A stretch of DNA of 64,000 nucleotides from Trichobilharzia regenti. Lineage: Eukaryota > Platyhelminthes > Trematoda > Strigeidida > Schistosomatidae. Made by a program: the position numbers and the translations under genes. Shown here piece by piece: positions 32,600-42,954 of the stretch. Under the pieces are notes generated by a model, which saw nothing but the letters and a program-made list of their open reading frames with translations, did not search any database and was not told the DNA's origin. The stretch spans positions 84,600,721 through 84,664,720 of the forward strand of contig OX235263.1 in the NCBI GenBank assembly GCA_944472135.2. The letters are read 5' to 3'. Within the stretch, counting starts at the first letter, position 1; every line of letters starts with the position of its first letter.

Positions 32600-33360
32600 C
32601 TAAGGTCCGGTTATTCAGCTTACTAGAGATCCTATCGATATTTCTTCAATCGGGTTTATAAACTCATAAGACTCTCATAATTTTCCTGGATGTATAATCC
32701 CAAATTAGTTGTGATAGTTCTCCCATAATATAAGCAAACTGGTACTTTGTAATGTCTAAAGCATGCCATATGAAAAGTGGCCAGGAATACCTAGCAATAA
32801 CAAACTCAACCAACCAACCATTTTCCCCAAGTTCATTCAACCTACCCTTATCCCTAATCGTACCACTATTCACTACACTCTACTCAGTAGAATATGACTT
32901 AATTTGCTCCGGTGCTCAAAACTCTTCTACCCTTTACTTTTTAAAAAAGACGTTTTAACTACTAACTGCACAGTAGCCGTTTAACTAACTCACTGGTTTC
33001 CTCTTCACTGTAATCTTCAATAAGTTCGTCAGTATAATTATTTCCGAAAACCATTACATTAGCAACCATATCTTTTAATATTTTACGAATATACTTATAT
33101 TATTAGCATAATACACTGCACTATTTTTGAGTTGAATTGATTATCTTCAGTCAACAGTTACCCATTCTCATATAATTTTCTAAAATTCATAATGTTAAAG
33201 CTATGTAGTATTTCTGTTAATATCTTTTATAATATAATAATGATAATAGTATATTCTCATTTTGTACATGAGGGACGCCAGTTTACAGGCATCATCAATA
33301 TGATAAATTAGAGATGATAAATTACATATACGATTGGCAATCATACTCAATAATAATGTT
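32600..33360. other. No recognisable gene
   Basis: AT-rich sequence after family A ORF2. The first part is probably the element's 3' tail. Nothing coding was seen on either strand. Confidence 0.4.
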
Positions 33361-33690
33361 TTAATAAAATACATGTTTTTTCCTACCTGTGTAGGACACA
33401 CCAAATGTACAGGCATGGATAAGCATTATTTAAATTTCATAAATTCGGTTTATGGTTAAATTACATGGTTGCTGACGTTTTTGACTTTGGTTTGTGGAAA
33501 AAATATGATAACCAGTCATTCAATGGAGCACATCAAGAAATATGGAAATATTGTCTTCGCATTAACAAAAAAACCCAAGTATGTTTTGGATGGATTAAAA
33601 ATACTTGGGAAAAAATAAAGCTTGAAGTCATTCCACAATATAACTTAGGTGTGTACAAATCCGAATCTCATTTTTGATTTATATCCAAAT
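33361..33690 (+). repeat. Diverged R1 repeat with a short open frame
   Basis: Shares TGTACAGGCATGGATAAG, ATTGTCTTCGCATTAACA and AATAAAGCTTGAAGTCA with 4190-4460 in the same order. Here a 70-codon frame at 33465-33677 is open where the other copies have stops. It encodes EIWKYCLRINKKTQVCFGW and a Lys/Trp-rich end. I do not recognise the protein. It may be a scrap of the coding part of the ancestral R1 element. Confidence 0.5.
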
Positions 33691-34126
33691 TGGGTAATAA
33701 GAAAGCTATTTTTACAGATACGATCAGTTATGTTATAAGCTACACGTTACTTTGCAATGTCAGATGTCTACTATATACAAGACTGTCATGATAATTTAGT
33801 ACACTAAGTCCTGCCAACCGACCTTACCTTCAGTTCTTACTACCTACATTGAATCCTAACTATGGTATTCTGCTGAATCTTGCTCCACTATTCACGAAAC
33901 CTATTCTTTTTACTCTTTAAGGTTTCGACTCCTTATAAAGTAATCTGTTCATTAGGACGCATGCAGACATATATAATATGTTCATAAACATGTATGTGGA
34001 GACCTATTGGAAGCACTCATTAAGAAAGCTAGGGAGATGGAATATGAGGTACGAACATGTCTGGTACCAAGCAATATATTTGCGGTAACCATAATAATCA
34101 TAGTCTCAGAGCCTAACATCAAAAAA
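33691..34126. other. No recognisable gene
   Basis: AT-rich spacer between two repeats. Nothing supported. Confidence 0.4.
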
Positions 34127-34290
34127 GGAGGGAGGGTGGTGCTAGCTGATCAGTAGATATGGTGGCGGTCACTAAGGCGAATCGCCCCATTCTGCAGGAA
34201 CAGCAATACGCAATTTGACGGCTCGAGATTTCTCTGATATTTATGAGGGCTTAGATCTTTATCTTGAAAAAGATAATAATGATCGCCTTG
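34127..34290 (+). repeat. Short dispersed repeat, diverged copy
   Basis: Starts GGAGGGAGGGTGGTG and continues GATATGGTGGCGGTCACTAAG, a diverged form of the repeat at 5199-5340. Confidence 0.5.
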
Positions 34291-35107
34291 ACAGATCATG
34301 CTTCTACCTTTTAATATATACCATTCGCCCAGCCTATTGTTGAGATGCGACCATGTCGGCTCTGCACACATTTATGGGGCATCTTATAAATTATCTTGCT
34401 ATCCATTGTCGGATCTTTACATACCACTTCACAATGTCTCATCTCATTCATTTTCTAATAACGTCTTTGCTAGATCCTCATTACATTCCATTAAACCTAA
34501 CATTTTATAGCTCTATATGACTTATTATATTCCTACTCTCTGAAGGGTACGGTTGTGCACCGAATGCATAAAAAGGTATAAAACAAAAACAACTGGCACA
34601 ACTGAGGATAAATGTATTAAAACCAAAAGTGGACATCATGATAGTACGAGATATACGTGTAGCATTATACATTGCAAATGAATGTTGTCAGCCTAGGGAG
34701 TTTCCTTTATAAATGCATTTATTAATGATACTCCCACTTACCTATTTCACTACAATTTAATGATTCACCTCAGCAATTTTACTTTTCTAAAACAGCTTTG
34801 AATCACTTGTAGAAGTTGTACTTACCTCAATATTGGTTGGTTATCGAATGCCGACAACCACGGGATGAAAACGAAACGAAGTCGATTTTCCCGCTCAACC
34901 TGGAGGACAACTGTACAATTCAACAACTATACGGCCTAGTTCAGACAATGAGTGTATTATATGTATCAAATATTTAACAGTTGAAATATGATTAACTTGT
35001 AGACAATCTAAGATTTGAGACTATATCTTATTTGATCGTGCCTGTAAAAAAGGGCATGCATTTTCATGTAAATTTTTTAAATTTGTATGAAATACATTAC
35101 ATTATTA
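34291..35107. other. No recognisable gene
   Basis: Mostly unassigned. 35030-35100 is a weak relative of the sequence near 6105-6170. No coding frame could be supported. Confidence 0.4.
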
Positions 35108-35164
35108 CATATGACACACCACACGTATATACAAACAGTACACACAGACTCTTAGATCGTCCTT

Positions 35165-35605
35165 TGAAGTAATTCCTTTGAAGAATCGCAGGACTTACAC
35201 CAGCACGCCTACAACCTTTCACAGTTTGACGATTGTAATTTGTGGAATGTCCGGACACACACAAGATTAACCAACAATTACAATAATTGGAACTCACACA
35301 ATTATTTAACACAAACATATGTACAATCAACACATCAAATGTGGTGGGTTCTGGCATGACAATCTACCCTTGAAGAACTGTAGGACTTACAGCAGTACGC
35401 CTACATTCCTTCTCAGGTTGATGATCCAAGTGGAAGTCGTCCGGACACAAACAGAATTACCAACAGCTAGATGACAGATGATATCAATTCAGTATATACA
35501 AAATGAACATATGTACAAAATCACAGACCAAGCACATTGGACTGCTCATTGATGCGCTACCCTTTGAAGAATTGTAGGACTTACAGCAGTACGCCTACAA
35601 CCCTC
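35165..35605 (-). repeat. Spaced repeats in the BEL element tail, copy 2
   Basis: Three units centred on GGACTTACAGCAGTACGCC near 35190, 35386 and 35577, about 191-196 bases apart. They match the units at 12855-13395. The last one overlaps the end of the gag ORF, whose final residues (RVVGVLL) are read from the repeat. Confidence 0.7.
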
Positions 35606-37428
35606 ATCAACCAAGTATAGAAACAGAGTAATTTACACCAAAGATAATAGCATTCGAATAGTAAATTCAAACTAGAAATGCCTTTATTTATACAAGTCAA
35701 TTTAACAATTACTCTCTCGTTTACACTTGACTTATCTTCTCTAAACTGAGCAATATCTTTCGTCCTTTCAAATGCACCAATACTATCATAGTCATTGTAC
35801 AAGATACTTGAGTTGATGGGCGTCTGCTTCATTGTGAATGACAACACCAACGACGACTGATTGATACCAGTTGATGAACTTAGCGGTGGATCAAAAGCTG
35901 TTGTTGCTCGGCTTTCAGAAATTTGTCTACCTCCAAGACCACCACCACTGGTGTCTTTTACTATCAGTTCAGGTTTAACACTAGCATCTGATGATAGGTG
36001 GGCTACGTGCTGATCAATCACACTGACGGTCTCACAAGTATGCATGCCTTCTGCAACTGCACCTGCATTTATTTCTACTTCACGTTGTAGTTGTATAGAA
36101 CCTTTAATTAACTTAGCAGTAGTAGGCATATCCCTCATCTCATCATGATCAACCAAAGACAACTGTGAAGTATAATGATCATTATCACGAATATTCACTT
36201 TACCGTCAACTTCATCATTTTCAAACTCTTTATTAACAGAAGTAGACAATTTTGGTTCCTCCTCGCAAATCCTAAAAGGTTTTATAACTTCACTTTGACT
36301 AGTAATACCTTGTATACTTGTAAGGTCAGAACTGGACTCTGAAGCAGCAACTCTATTCTGTGACACTCTATTCAACAATGGCTTACCAGTTGCAACTACA
36401 GACCTCTTAACCGCACCGTTATCGTCAGACAATTCGGAGTCATGCCTGAAGTTTACATTTAGCTTATCACTGAACTTGCTTACTGGTTCACAGTTCACCT
36501 TTGTATGCACCTCTTGCAAACGTGTAAAACAAAACCGTGTTTGTCTTGCATCTTGTAACCTATCAGTTGAGGATGTACTACGAAACCTGTTACACTCACT
36601 AGGTCTATATGCATTACTAGACATCATGGAGCTTTCTCGATAACCACCTCTCTGAGGCCTACTCGCCATCAATGATTGCATTTTCCCCTCAGACTGCTCT
36701 ATTCTAGGGGTGAGATGTAATAGACTGGCAAACTTGCTCATAGATTGATTGACACTATCTTTTACTAGTTTCAGGATATCATCAAATTTTGGCTCGATAC
36801 CCTCATCCTCCATACGGGAGCTTATCTTCACCCACTTCCTTTGCAGTCGAGTAGGTAGGCGTCTTGCTATTACTTCTAGTATAAAACTCGAGTTGAGGTC
36901 ACTAATGCAATTCATCGGAAACAAAGCATTCTTGTATGTCAGCAGATTATCTAAAAACTCAGTAAATGCCTTGGAATCATCTTGCAGTTGACTACCATTA
37001 CCCTTAACAGCCTCGAATAATTTCCCTGCAATCATCGAAGGTCTTCCAAACCTTCGACGTAATATGCTCATAGCCTCGTAGTAGCCCTCTTTTGGCTTCA
37101 TAAACTTACAGCACTGTATAGCTCTTGCAACATCTCCAGTGCAATATCTCATCAAATACATTAACTTCATTTCATCAGTTAATGAAAAACCACTCAGCAT
37201 GATCTCAAACTCCTTTACAAATTGTAAATAATCAGCTGGGTTTCCATCAAAACATCGTGGTTCAAATTTAGGGAGTTTGATGTTCCTATTATCCCTGAAC
37301 GGCGAAACAGTAACATCAACCATGTCATGCTTAACATCAGACACATCGTTACAATTAACAGACAAGTCACAATGACTTACTTTCTTGTTTGCATCCAAGA
37401 CGCTCTGTCCCTTCTTTGACCCAGGCAT
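35581..37428 (-). CDS. BEL/Pao gag-like protein without pol
   Basis: 615 codons from ATG at 37428 (MPGSKKGQSVLDANKK); the frame is open further upstream, but copy 1 also starts at this Met. Residues about 50-240 carry the Pao-type gag core (FEPRCFDGNPADYLQFVKEF ... FGRPSMIAGKLF). At 300-313 is a zinc-knuckle remnant, CFTRLQEVHTKVNC, in which the second Cys is Arg. The last 300 residues are acidic and Ser/Thr-rich with no protease motif. The end is a hydrophobic stretch (LLFECYYLWCKLLCFYTWL) that might be membrane-seeking. It would be expected to form particles around element RNA, but RNA binding through the knuckle is doubtful. Confidence 0.8.
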   Translation of the reverse strand: MPGSKKGQSVLDANKKVSHCDLSVNCNDVSDVKHDMVDVTVSPFRDNRNIKLPKFEPRCFDGNPADYLQFVKEFEIMLSGFSLTDEMKLMYLMRYCTGDVARAIQCCKFMKPKEGYYEAMSILRRRFGRPSMIAGKLFEAVKGNGSQLQDDSKAFTEFLDNLLTYKNALFPMNCISDLNSSFILEVIARRLPTRLQRKWVKISSRMEDEGIEPKFDDILKLVKDSVNQSMSKFASLLHLTPRIEQSEGKMQSLMASRPQRGGYRESSMMSSNAYRPSECNRFRSTSSTDRLQDARQTRFCFTRLQEVHTKVNCEPVSKFSDKLNVNFRHDSELSDDNGAVKRSVVATGKPLLNRVSQNRVAASESSSDLTSIQGITSQSEVIKPFRICEEEPKLSTSVNKEFENDEVDGKVNIRDNDHYTSQLSLVDHDEMRDMPTTAKLIKGSIQLQREVEINAGAVAEGMHTCETVSVIDQHVAHLSSDASVKPELIVKDTSGGGLGGRQISESRATTAFDPPLSSSTGINQSSLVLSFTMKQTPINSSILYNDYDSIGAFERTKDIAQFREDKSSVNERVIVKLTCINKGISSLNLLFECYYLWCKLLCFYTWLMRVVGVLL

Positions 37429-37558
37429 TGTTGAACTTGAACCAATTGCAAAAAGTTCCAGATATTGACTTGACCGGCACCAGGAAAGATGAACGGTGAC
37501 TATCCAAACTGTCACCAGCGGTTCAAAGCCGTCGAAAACTGACTTCCCCGTCAGAAAC

Positions 37559-37916
37559 TGTCAGTCACGTCTTGTAAACCGTCAATGCCCAGCTCTTGCT
37601 ACGCTGGGACTCACGCTGTTCCTTGAAGTTTCTCAGAAACGCTTAGTAATAACGGACGAACAACCAAAACACCGATTGGCCACTCCAGAATTCTTTATTG
37701 TAACACCAACATATAAAAAATGTTATCATTAAGGTCTGTGAACAAATATTACAATAATAAATCACAATATTGCTTCTGACGGTTTACTTCTGACTTCTTT
37801 CTGAACAGCGACCGATGAGACGATGACTGTCGTATTGATGCCTCTGCGAAAATTGGGGAAGTTGGTTTTGAGCAAACAACCATGAATTGATCGTTGAATC
37901 TCCAACTACATTGACA
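37559..37916 (-). repeat. BEL/Pao 5' LTR of copy 2
   Basis: 358 bases, TGTCAATGTAG to ACTGACA on the minus strand, with gag starting about 130 bases downstream. It links the whole LTR family to BEL/Pao. No clear tRNA-matching primer site was seen just after it. Confidence 0.85.
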
Positions 37917-38639
37917 CACGTCAACTTTATATTTCATATCCTGTGGTGCACTGTTTGAAATGTGAACTCTACGCTGTTTATTTGCTTTTTTAAATTTTTA
38001 TTTATCTTTTATTTTTTGGTTGGTTTTTCTCATTTATTTATTTTTTTGATTTCAAAAATCTTATAAAATTTATGAGGTTATTAGATGAAATATATTATAA
38101 TGCACGCTAAAAATTCCTATACCTTTACCACAGATACCGTTTGGAATAAAGCTGTTAATATCATTATTATTAATCGATTTTGGAGAGACTCGTCAGTGTT
38201 ATTCGGGTCGACTCATTGTATTTACAAATAAAACACTTCTTATTTCGCTGAATGACATTCACCAACCGATTGGCAAATAATAATACCTAATCTAAATGTC
38301 TAACAGTGACCACAATTTATGCATCAAATGCGCAGTTGCCATGATAACACTATGAACTATGGTACAGTTGAGATTTTAGTATTAAATAATAATAGTTTTA
38401 CAATCCCTTACCCGTGTAAAAAAACTAAGGCTACTTGCTGTAGAATGAAAGAAATCTAGACTAATCAAGTTGAGGATATGAGAACTACTTATTATGAGAG
38501 TTTGAGAGCAATTTCAAATGATATGTGACGATGGAAAGTTATTTCCTAAGAGTAATCACTAGGCTTATATCTTTTTTATTCCTCCACGTTCCCAGTGGAA
38601 CACTGGGCTTTAACATAGAAGCTTAAAGTTTCTGTAGCA
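37917..38639. other. No recognisable gene
   Basis: T- and A-rich low-complexity sequence near 37980-38060, then unassigned sequence. It may be intron of the TRMT5-like gene. Confidence 0.4.
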
Positions 38640-38812
38640 GTATTTATTTTTACAGGATAAGGTTGCTGGCCTTATGCTCAACCTCTCCTCTTTACTAGCT
38701 TTATTACTGGCTTAGGGAAGTAAAGAAGTGCATTGGCCGAGGATCGAACCCCGGACCATGTGCATGGTCGACGAGCGTCCTAGCCGCTGCGCCAACGACG
38801 CACGGATTATGT
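38640..38812 (-). mobile_element. tRNA-headed SINE
   Basis: The minus-strand head contains TGGCGCAGCGGCTAGGACGC (A box) and GGTTCGATCC (B box), separated by GACCATGCACATGGTC as in the 4.5-kb SINE. The palindromic middle replaces a normal anticodon arm, so it is tRNA-derived and not a tRNA gene. A tail of about 90 bases follows, ending A-rich near 38650. Confidence 0.7.
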
Positions 38813-39485
38813 TTGTATATCTATTTTTACTGCACTAACACTTACGAGACATCAATAAATTTGACATCTTTTCATATTCCGTTAAAAACTTACAACTGCA
38901 GAAGTGCGAACTCAGCGGTGATGGTAAAAAGGTTTTTAAAATATCAATTGTGTCACCAGTATCAAATAACGTAGAAGACAACAAAAATCGAACTTCTAGC
39001 CAATAAGAAGGATCACAGATGTCTTAACTACATATACAAGGAGAAAACTAGGCGGTTGGAGCCTTTATCATTGATAAGGGTAGGAGAACAGAATCTCGAC
39101 ATAGTCAATGTAGGACCAAGCATTAGGGTGTATAATTGTTTATTATACCGGCTGTGAGAATATCACAAGACAGTTGAACGGAACACTAGTGGATCAGATA
39201 CCTTATAGAGAGATACAGTGTTACGGATTAAGACATATCGATATAGGTCTGCCAATTTAAAATAATGCTGGATATTTTGTTCTCAAAATATAACTTTGTA
39301 AAGACATACAATTAGGTTGTTATCAATTGAGAAATCGGTAGAAAAAAGTAGAATTTAAGATTGCCATCAACCTACACAAGCGAAACAATATACACTTATT
39401 TTCACAAGAATTACGGTTTCTTACATTATACCGATACAAGTTATCAAATTTAGTAGTCTGGATTGCGCGAAGAATAAAAACTCAC
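38813..39485. other. Probable intron of the TRMT5-like gene
   Basis: No repeats or coding frames recognised. It follows the donor site of the exon at 39486-39674. The next expected exon, beginning with the TEH motif of Trm5 proteins, was not found here. Confidence 0.4.
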
Positions 39486-39674
39486 CTAAACGTGGATTCC
39501 AATAAACTTTACTGATATCCAAATGAAATGTTGTACCATTCTCACACACCGATGTGACGTAATCTGTAACTCCATCCAGTAATTCCATTTCAAATGTCCG
39601 GTAGGCTGACTCGATAACTGAAACTTTGTGAATAACTGTACGAATATTTGGTATCTTGTCAAGTGCTACCTGAC
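39486..39674 (-). CDS. TRMT5: Internal exon of a TRMT5-like tRNA (guanine37-N1) methyltransferase
   Basis: A 189-base block is flanked on the minus strand by a pyrimidine-rich acceptor (TATTTTGTAG) and a strong donor (GTGAGT). It is open in one frame: 2 bases, 62 codons, 1 base. The residues include QVALDKIPNIRTV, YRTFEMELLDG and DISKVYWNPRL. The last matches the KVYWNPRLSTEH signature of eukaryotic Trm5, which methylates guanosine 37 next to the anticodon; the methyl-donor site would be in later exons. No repeat in the window shares this block. The neighbouring exons were not found, so introns here are long and filled with transposons. This is the only host gene evidence in the window. Confidence 0.75.
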
Positions 39675-40614
39675 CTACAAAATAGCAAAATTAAACTGTA
39701 ATTATGAAAAGGGTTGGAAAAGTGACTGTGAAAATGAAACCACTTCAACTACCAAAGCATGAGCCTGGAAAACGACTCCACATAAACATGTTTTCGTAGT
39801 CGCATGTGACCATCTGCCTTCACATAAAGCATGTGGTTTACAATTCACTTTGAAAAATGAATATGACTCTAGAGCAACAGTGGAACTGCAGTGCAAACTT
39901 TATAAGAGAAAGCAGATTATAATAGTTTAAGCTTCTATCTTTCGACCATTCTTTAAGTAAATTCAAGAATCTTAAATAGTCAAACAAGTGATGGTATTTA
40001 CCCCACCCTAAGAAGCAGATGGACTGGCAGTAAAATCGAAAATGACAGCACTGGAATGACAGTCACTTTGCTGTGCAGTAGAAAACCCCAACGAAACAGA
40101 AAGTTATGTTTCATTACACTTATACAAGTCAATATTTTTAAACCAATAAACCGCAAATTAACCATGTAAATGTGCAATCAACGCTAAATTTGTATCTCCA
40201 TTTGAGAACAATAGCAATTGTACTTCATGGTAAACATCAATTAAAAACAAAACAAACAATAAATAAGGAAATAACTGCACAGTCTATACAAGACCCTTCC
40301 AAAAGCGTCATATTCATAACTATATTGGCGCGGAAGCCAAGTTCACGTGTATTGCACAAAAAATGATGTTAAACTTGATTAAGAATCATTCTAATTTAAA
40401 ACAGTATATCGAGAGATGAACAGAACTTTGCACCTATGTGCAGCAGTTCTAGTCACCATACTTCATGTCTCACACAAACCAAGAGAAGAACGTAAGAAGT
40501 ACAAAACAGAGACATAAGGCGAGAGGAGTAGTAATTTGGAAGTTTTATTGGATATTATAAGTCACAAGGAGTGAATGCATCTGCACTATGCATTGAGAAT
40601 GACTTAGGGCCACA
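39675..40614. other. Probable intron of the TRMT5-like gene
   Basis: Upstream side of the exon. No preceding exon, repeat family or open frame could be supported. Confidence 0.4.
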
Positions 40615-42012
40615 TCAATAATTGTCCCCAGACTTCATCGTTATATAATATATGTATATATATATCGGCACAGTATGTGAGTAGGTTGTGTCGTTACTGC
40701 CTCTGGACTCTATGTCCTTATTTTTATTTTTAATTTGGTTGTTAGCACAGTTTTGAATATTATTTACCTTAAAGCGTGAGTTATTAGTAAAAGTTTGAAT
40801 ATGTTGGGGATCTTTCGCAACAAGTGGCATATTTCGGCATGTTTTGTTACCAAATTCCATTTGCGTTATCACATTTTGACTAGGAGAGGATGTTGTCAGC
40901 TTACAAGAGGGATTGATTTCCACCTTATGGCTGTCCATAGACATCTAGATCCACGGTGGAGGGAGGAAAGGTTAATTTAGGGGTAAGGCTATAGCTCACA
41001 AGTCTTTTGTTTGGTTTCGTTTTGTGTGGTGCTGTTTTTGTGAGATTTGAGAGGGGAGGCTATGAGTTCTACAGTATTGGCATTGTGTCTATCTATTTTA
41101 GTGGCTGGCGGCATCTTTTCATTAGGTTTACTGAAGTGATTGTAGGCACGCCTTTGCATCACTGTCTTATCTGCTACAACTTTTATTTGTTTGTGTCCTG
41201 TAATAAGATACGTTGTGTGTTGGTGAATTTTTTAGCCTCTGTCAGAGTTTCAAATTGAAGGCGTATAGGACAGCAGTGGTCGTGCTGGCTCTTCTTAAGA
41301 CTATGACATTTTGTTTGAAAGTTAGGCATATTCGCCGCCCTAAGTAGGATGCCTTGAACCTTTTTCAACACCTCATTATCTGGTATATTATAGATGATCA
41401 CACCTAGTTTAGTATCAAGTCTTTTGATAACCTCTGTTGTGATGAAGTTTATCAAGGTTTCTATCACACTTACCGATTTGGTGTCAAGTTCGGTAGGGTT
41501 TATGGTCCTTGTCAAAATGTTCAGAGGTTCAAGTTCGCAGACTTGTGATTTTACACCACTAATCTGTGTTGATAGATCAGATATGTTGGCCAAATTTTCT
41601 GAACATCCTGCATTCATAGCCTTACTACACACTATGTCCCGCATCTCAGTCTTCAGCTCTTCTACAGACATCTTCAGTCGTTCTATTTTTGAAGTAAATG
41701 CGGAAGCTGGACTTGGTATCTGAAGTTTTGTGACACGTACATTGGGTAAAGTGAGAAGGCCTGTGTCAGGAGCAGGTCTGAGTTTGTAGAAGCAACTGTA
41801 CTACTAGTTGTTAGAATAGTTTTGCTGTCACTACCGGCCGCAGTAGATGGTAGTGTTACAGCAGCCCGACGCTTGCGGCGTATTGGCAAGCTTTGCGTCT
41901 CATTTCCATATTTTGTGGGAGTTTTGTTGCTCGTTGCTGCAAGCATGAATGTGCTATCAGCCATCAGGTTAACAGGTGACTGAGTTCGTGGCTTTTTTGT
42001 ACGATGAACCAT
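40615..42012 (-). pseudogene. Family C CR1-like ORF1, frameshifted
   Basis: Starts MVHRTKKPRTQSPVNL at 42012, like the ORF1 at 58817. The frame is broken near 41690 and again near 41180. Pieces read 42012-41683, 41671-41183 and 40944-40615. The middle piece has the RRM-like domain (VIKRLDTKLGVIIYNIPDN ... CHSLKKSQHDHCCPIRLQFET). The upstream sequence to about 42138 resembles the 5' leader of the 58.8-kb copy (GCAAACGCTTGACGTACCGCG). ORF2 is missing, so the element is truncated at its 3' side. Confidence 0.8.
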
Positions 42013-42138
42013 AAATAGTTAGTGAAAGACTTATTGGTTACAATAATGGAACAGAAGAAACACTCTGCGAGTCTCACAGCAAAAATAGAAATATACAGCG
42101 AGTCAAGCTAAAACGTAAGGCAAACGCTTGACGTACCG

Positions 42139-42635
42139 CGTTATATATTGAAGTCATCGTTTCACCACTCTTTGTTTTACTCCTTTGGTCACTGTGTTTT
42201 ATTCGCTTCTTCTACTGACTCCATCTATGCTGGTTTCTTCTCGGACAGTGGCCTGTTTGTTTAACATGGTATGGTGAAGCTTATCACACCTTCTGGTTGC
42301 TTTGTTTTCGCTGCCGGAATGTCATGAAAAAGCTTTTGTCTTTTTAATGTAGTCCTTATCCCTTTATCAAGCCACCTATGGGTTATACTCAGGTTCTCCC
42401 TTCGTTTTTCAACTCTGTGCTGATACATCCTAATATGACTGGAATGCATATCGCCAGTTAGACCTTTGATTTCACCGTCTGGGGTACTTTTCACTGCCTT
42501 ATGCCGTCATCTATAAAATTCGTTATTGTTCTTTTGGTCTGAGTTGTTCGCAGGAGTGCAACGTCGCATATTTCTGATTCACGTTCCTTTTGAGTTGAAT
42601 CTTGGTGTCTTGGTCTTGGAAGAGTTTGGTCCCGT
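42139..42635. other. No recognisable gene
   Basis: Sequence between a decayed ORF1 and a solo LTR. A 77-codon minus-strand frame (42261-42494) has no recognisable features. Confidence 0.35.
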
Positions 42636-42954
42636 TGTCAATGTAGTTGAAGATTGAACGATCAATTCATGGTTGTTTGATCAAAACCAACTTCCCCAAT
42701 TTTTCGCGGAGGCATCAATACGACAGTCATCGTCTCATCGGTCGCTGTCCAGAAAGAAGAGTAAAAAACCGTCAGAAAACTTAGTTGTAACATTGTTTAT
42801 ATGCTGGTGTTACAATAAAGAATTCTGGAGTGGCCAATCGGTGTTTTGGTTGTTCGTCCGTTATTACTAAGCGTTTCTGAGAAACTTCAAGGAACAGCGT
42901 GAGCCCGAGCGTAGAAAGAGCTGGACATTAACGGTTTACGAGACGTGGCTGACA
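42636..42954 (+). repeat. BEL/Pao solo LTR
   Basis: TGTCAATGTAG to TGGCTGACA, 319 bases. It is shorter than its relatives because of a deletion in the middle (after AAACTTAGTTG). Flanking five bases are CCCGT and CCTGT, one mismatch, consistent with an aged target duplication. Confidence 0.85.

Larger units (their letters stand above)
35108..37916 (-). mobile_element. BEL/Pao-derived gag-only element, copy 2
   Basis: Sense order on the minus strand: 5' LTR (37559-37916), leader, intact gag ORF (37428-35581), then the spaced-repeat tail (35605-35165). Similarity to copy 1 ends near 35108, so the 3' internal region and 3' LTR are missing. As in copy 1, no pol gene follows gag. It is less decayed than copy 1. 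Confidence 0.75.

Noticed and set aside
38735..38810. A possible functional tRNA gene
   Set aside because: A and B boxes are present, but the anticodon arm is replaced by a palindrome and the acceptor stem pairs poorly. It recurs with an A-rich tail, so it is a SINE.
39700..42000. Search for the preceding TRMT5 exon
   Set aside because: No block with the expected phase, a donor site and matching residues was found. The region from 40.6 kb is a family C ORF1 relic.
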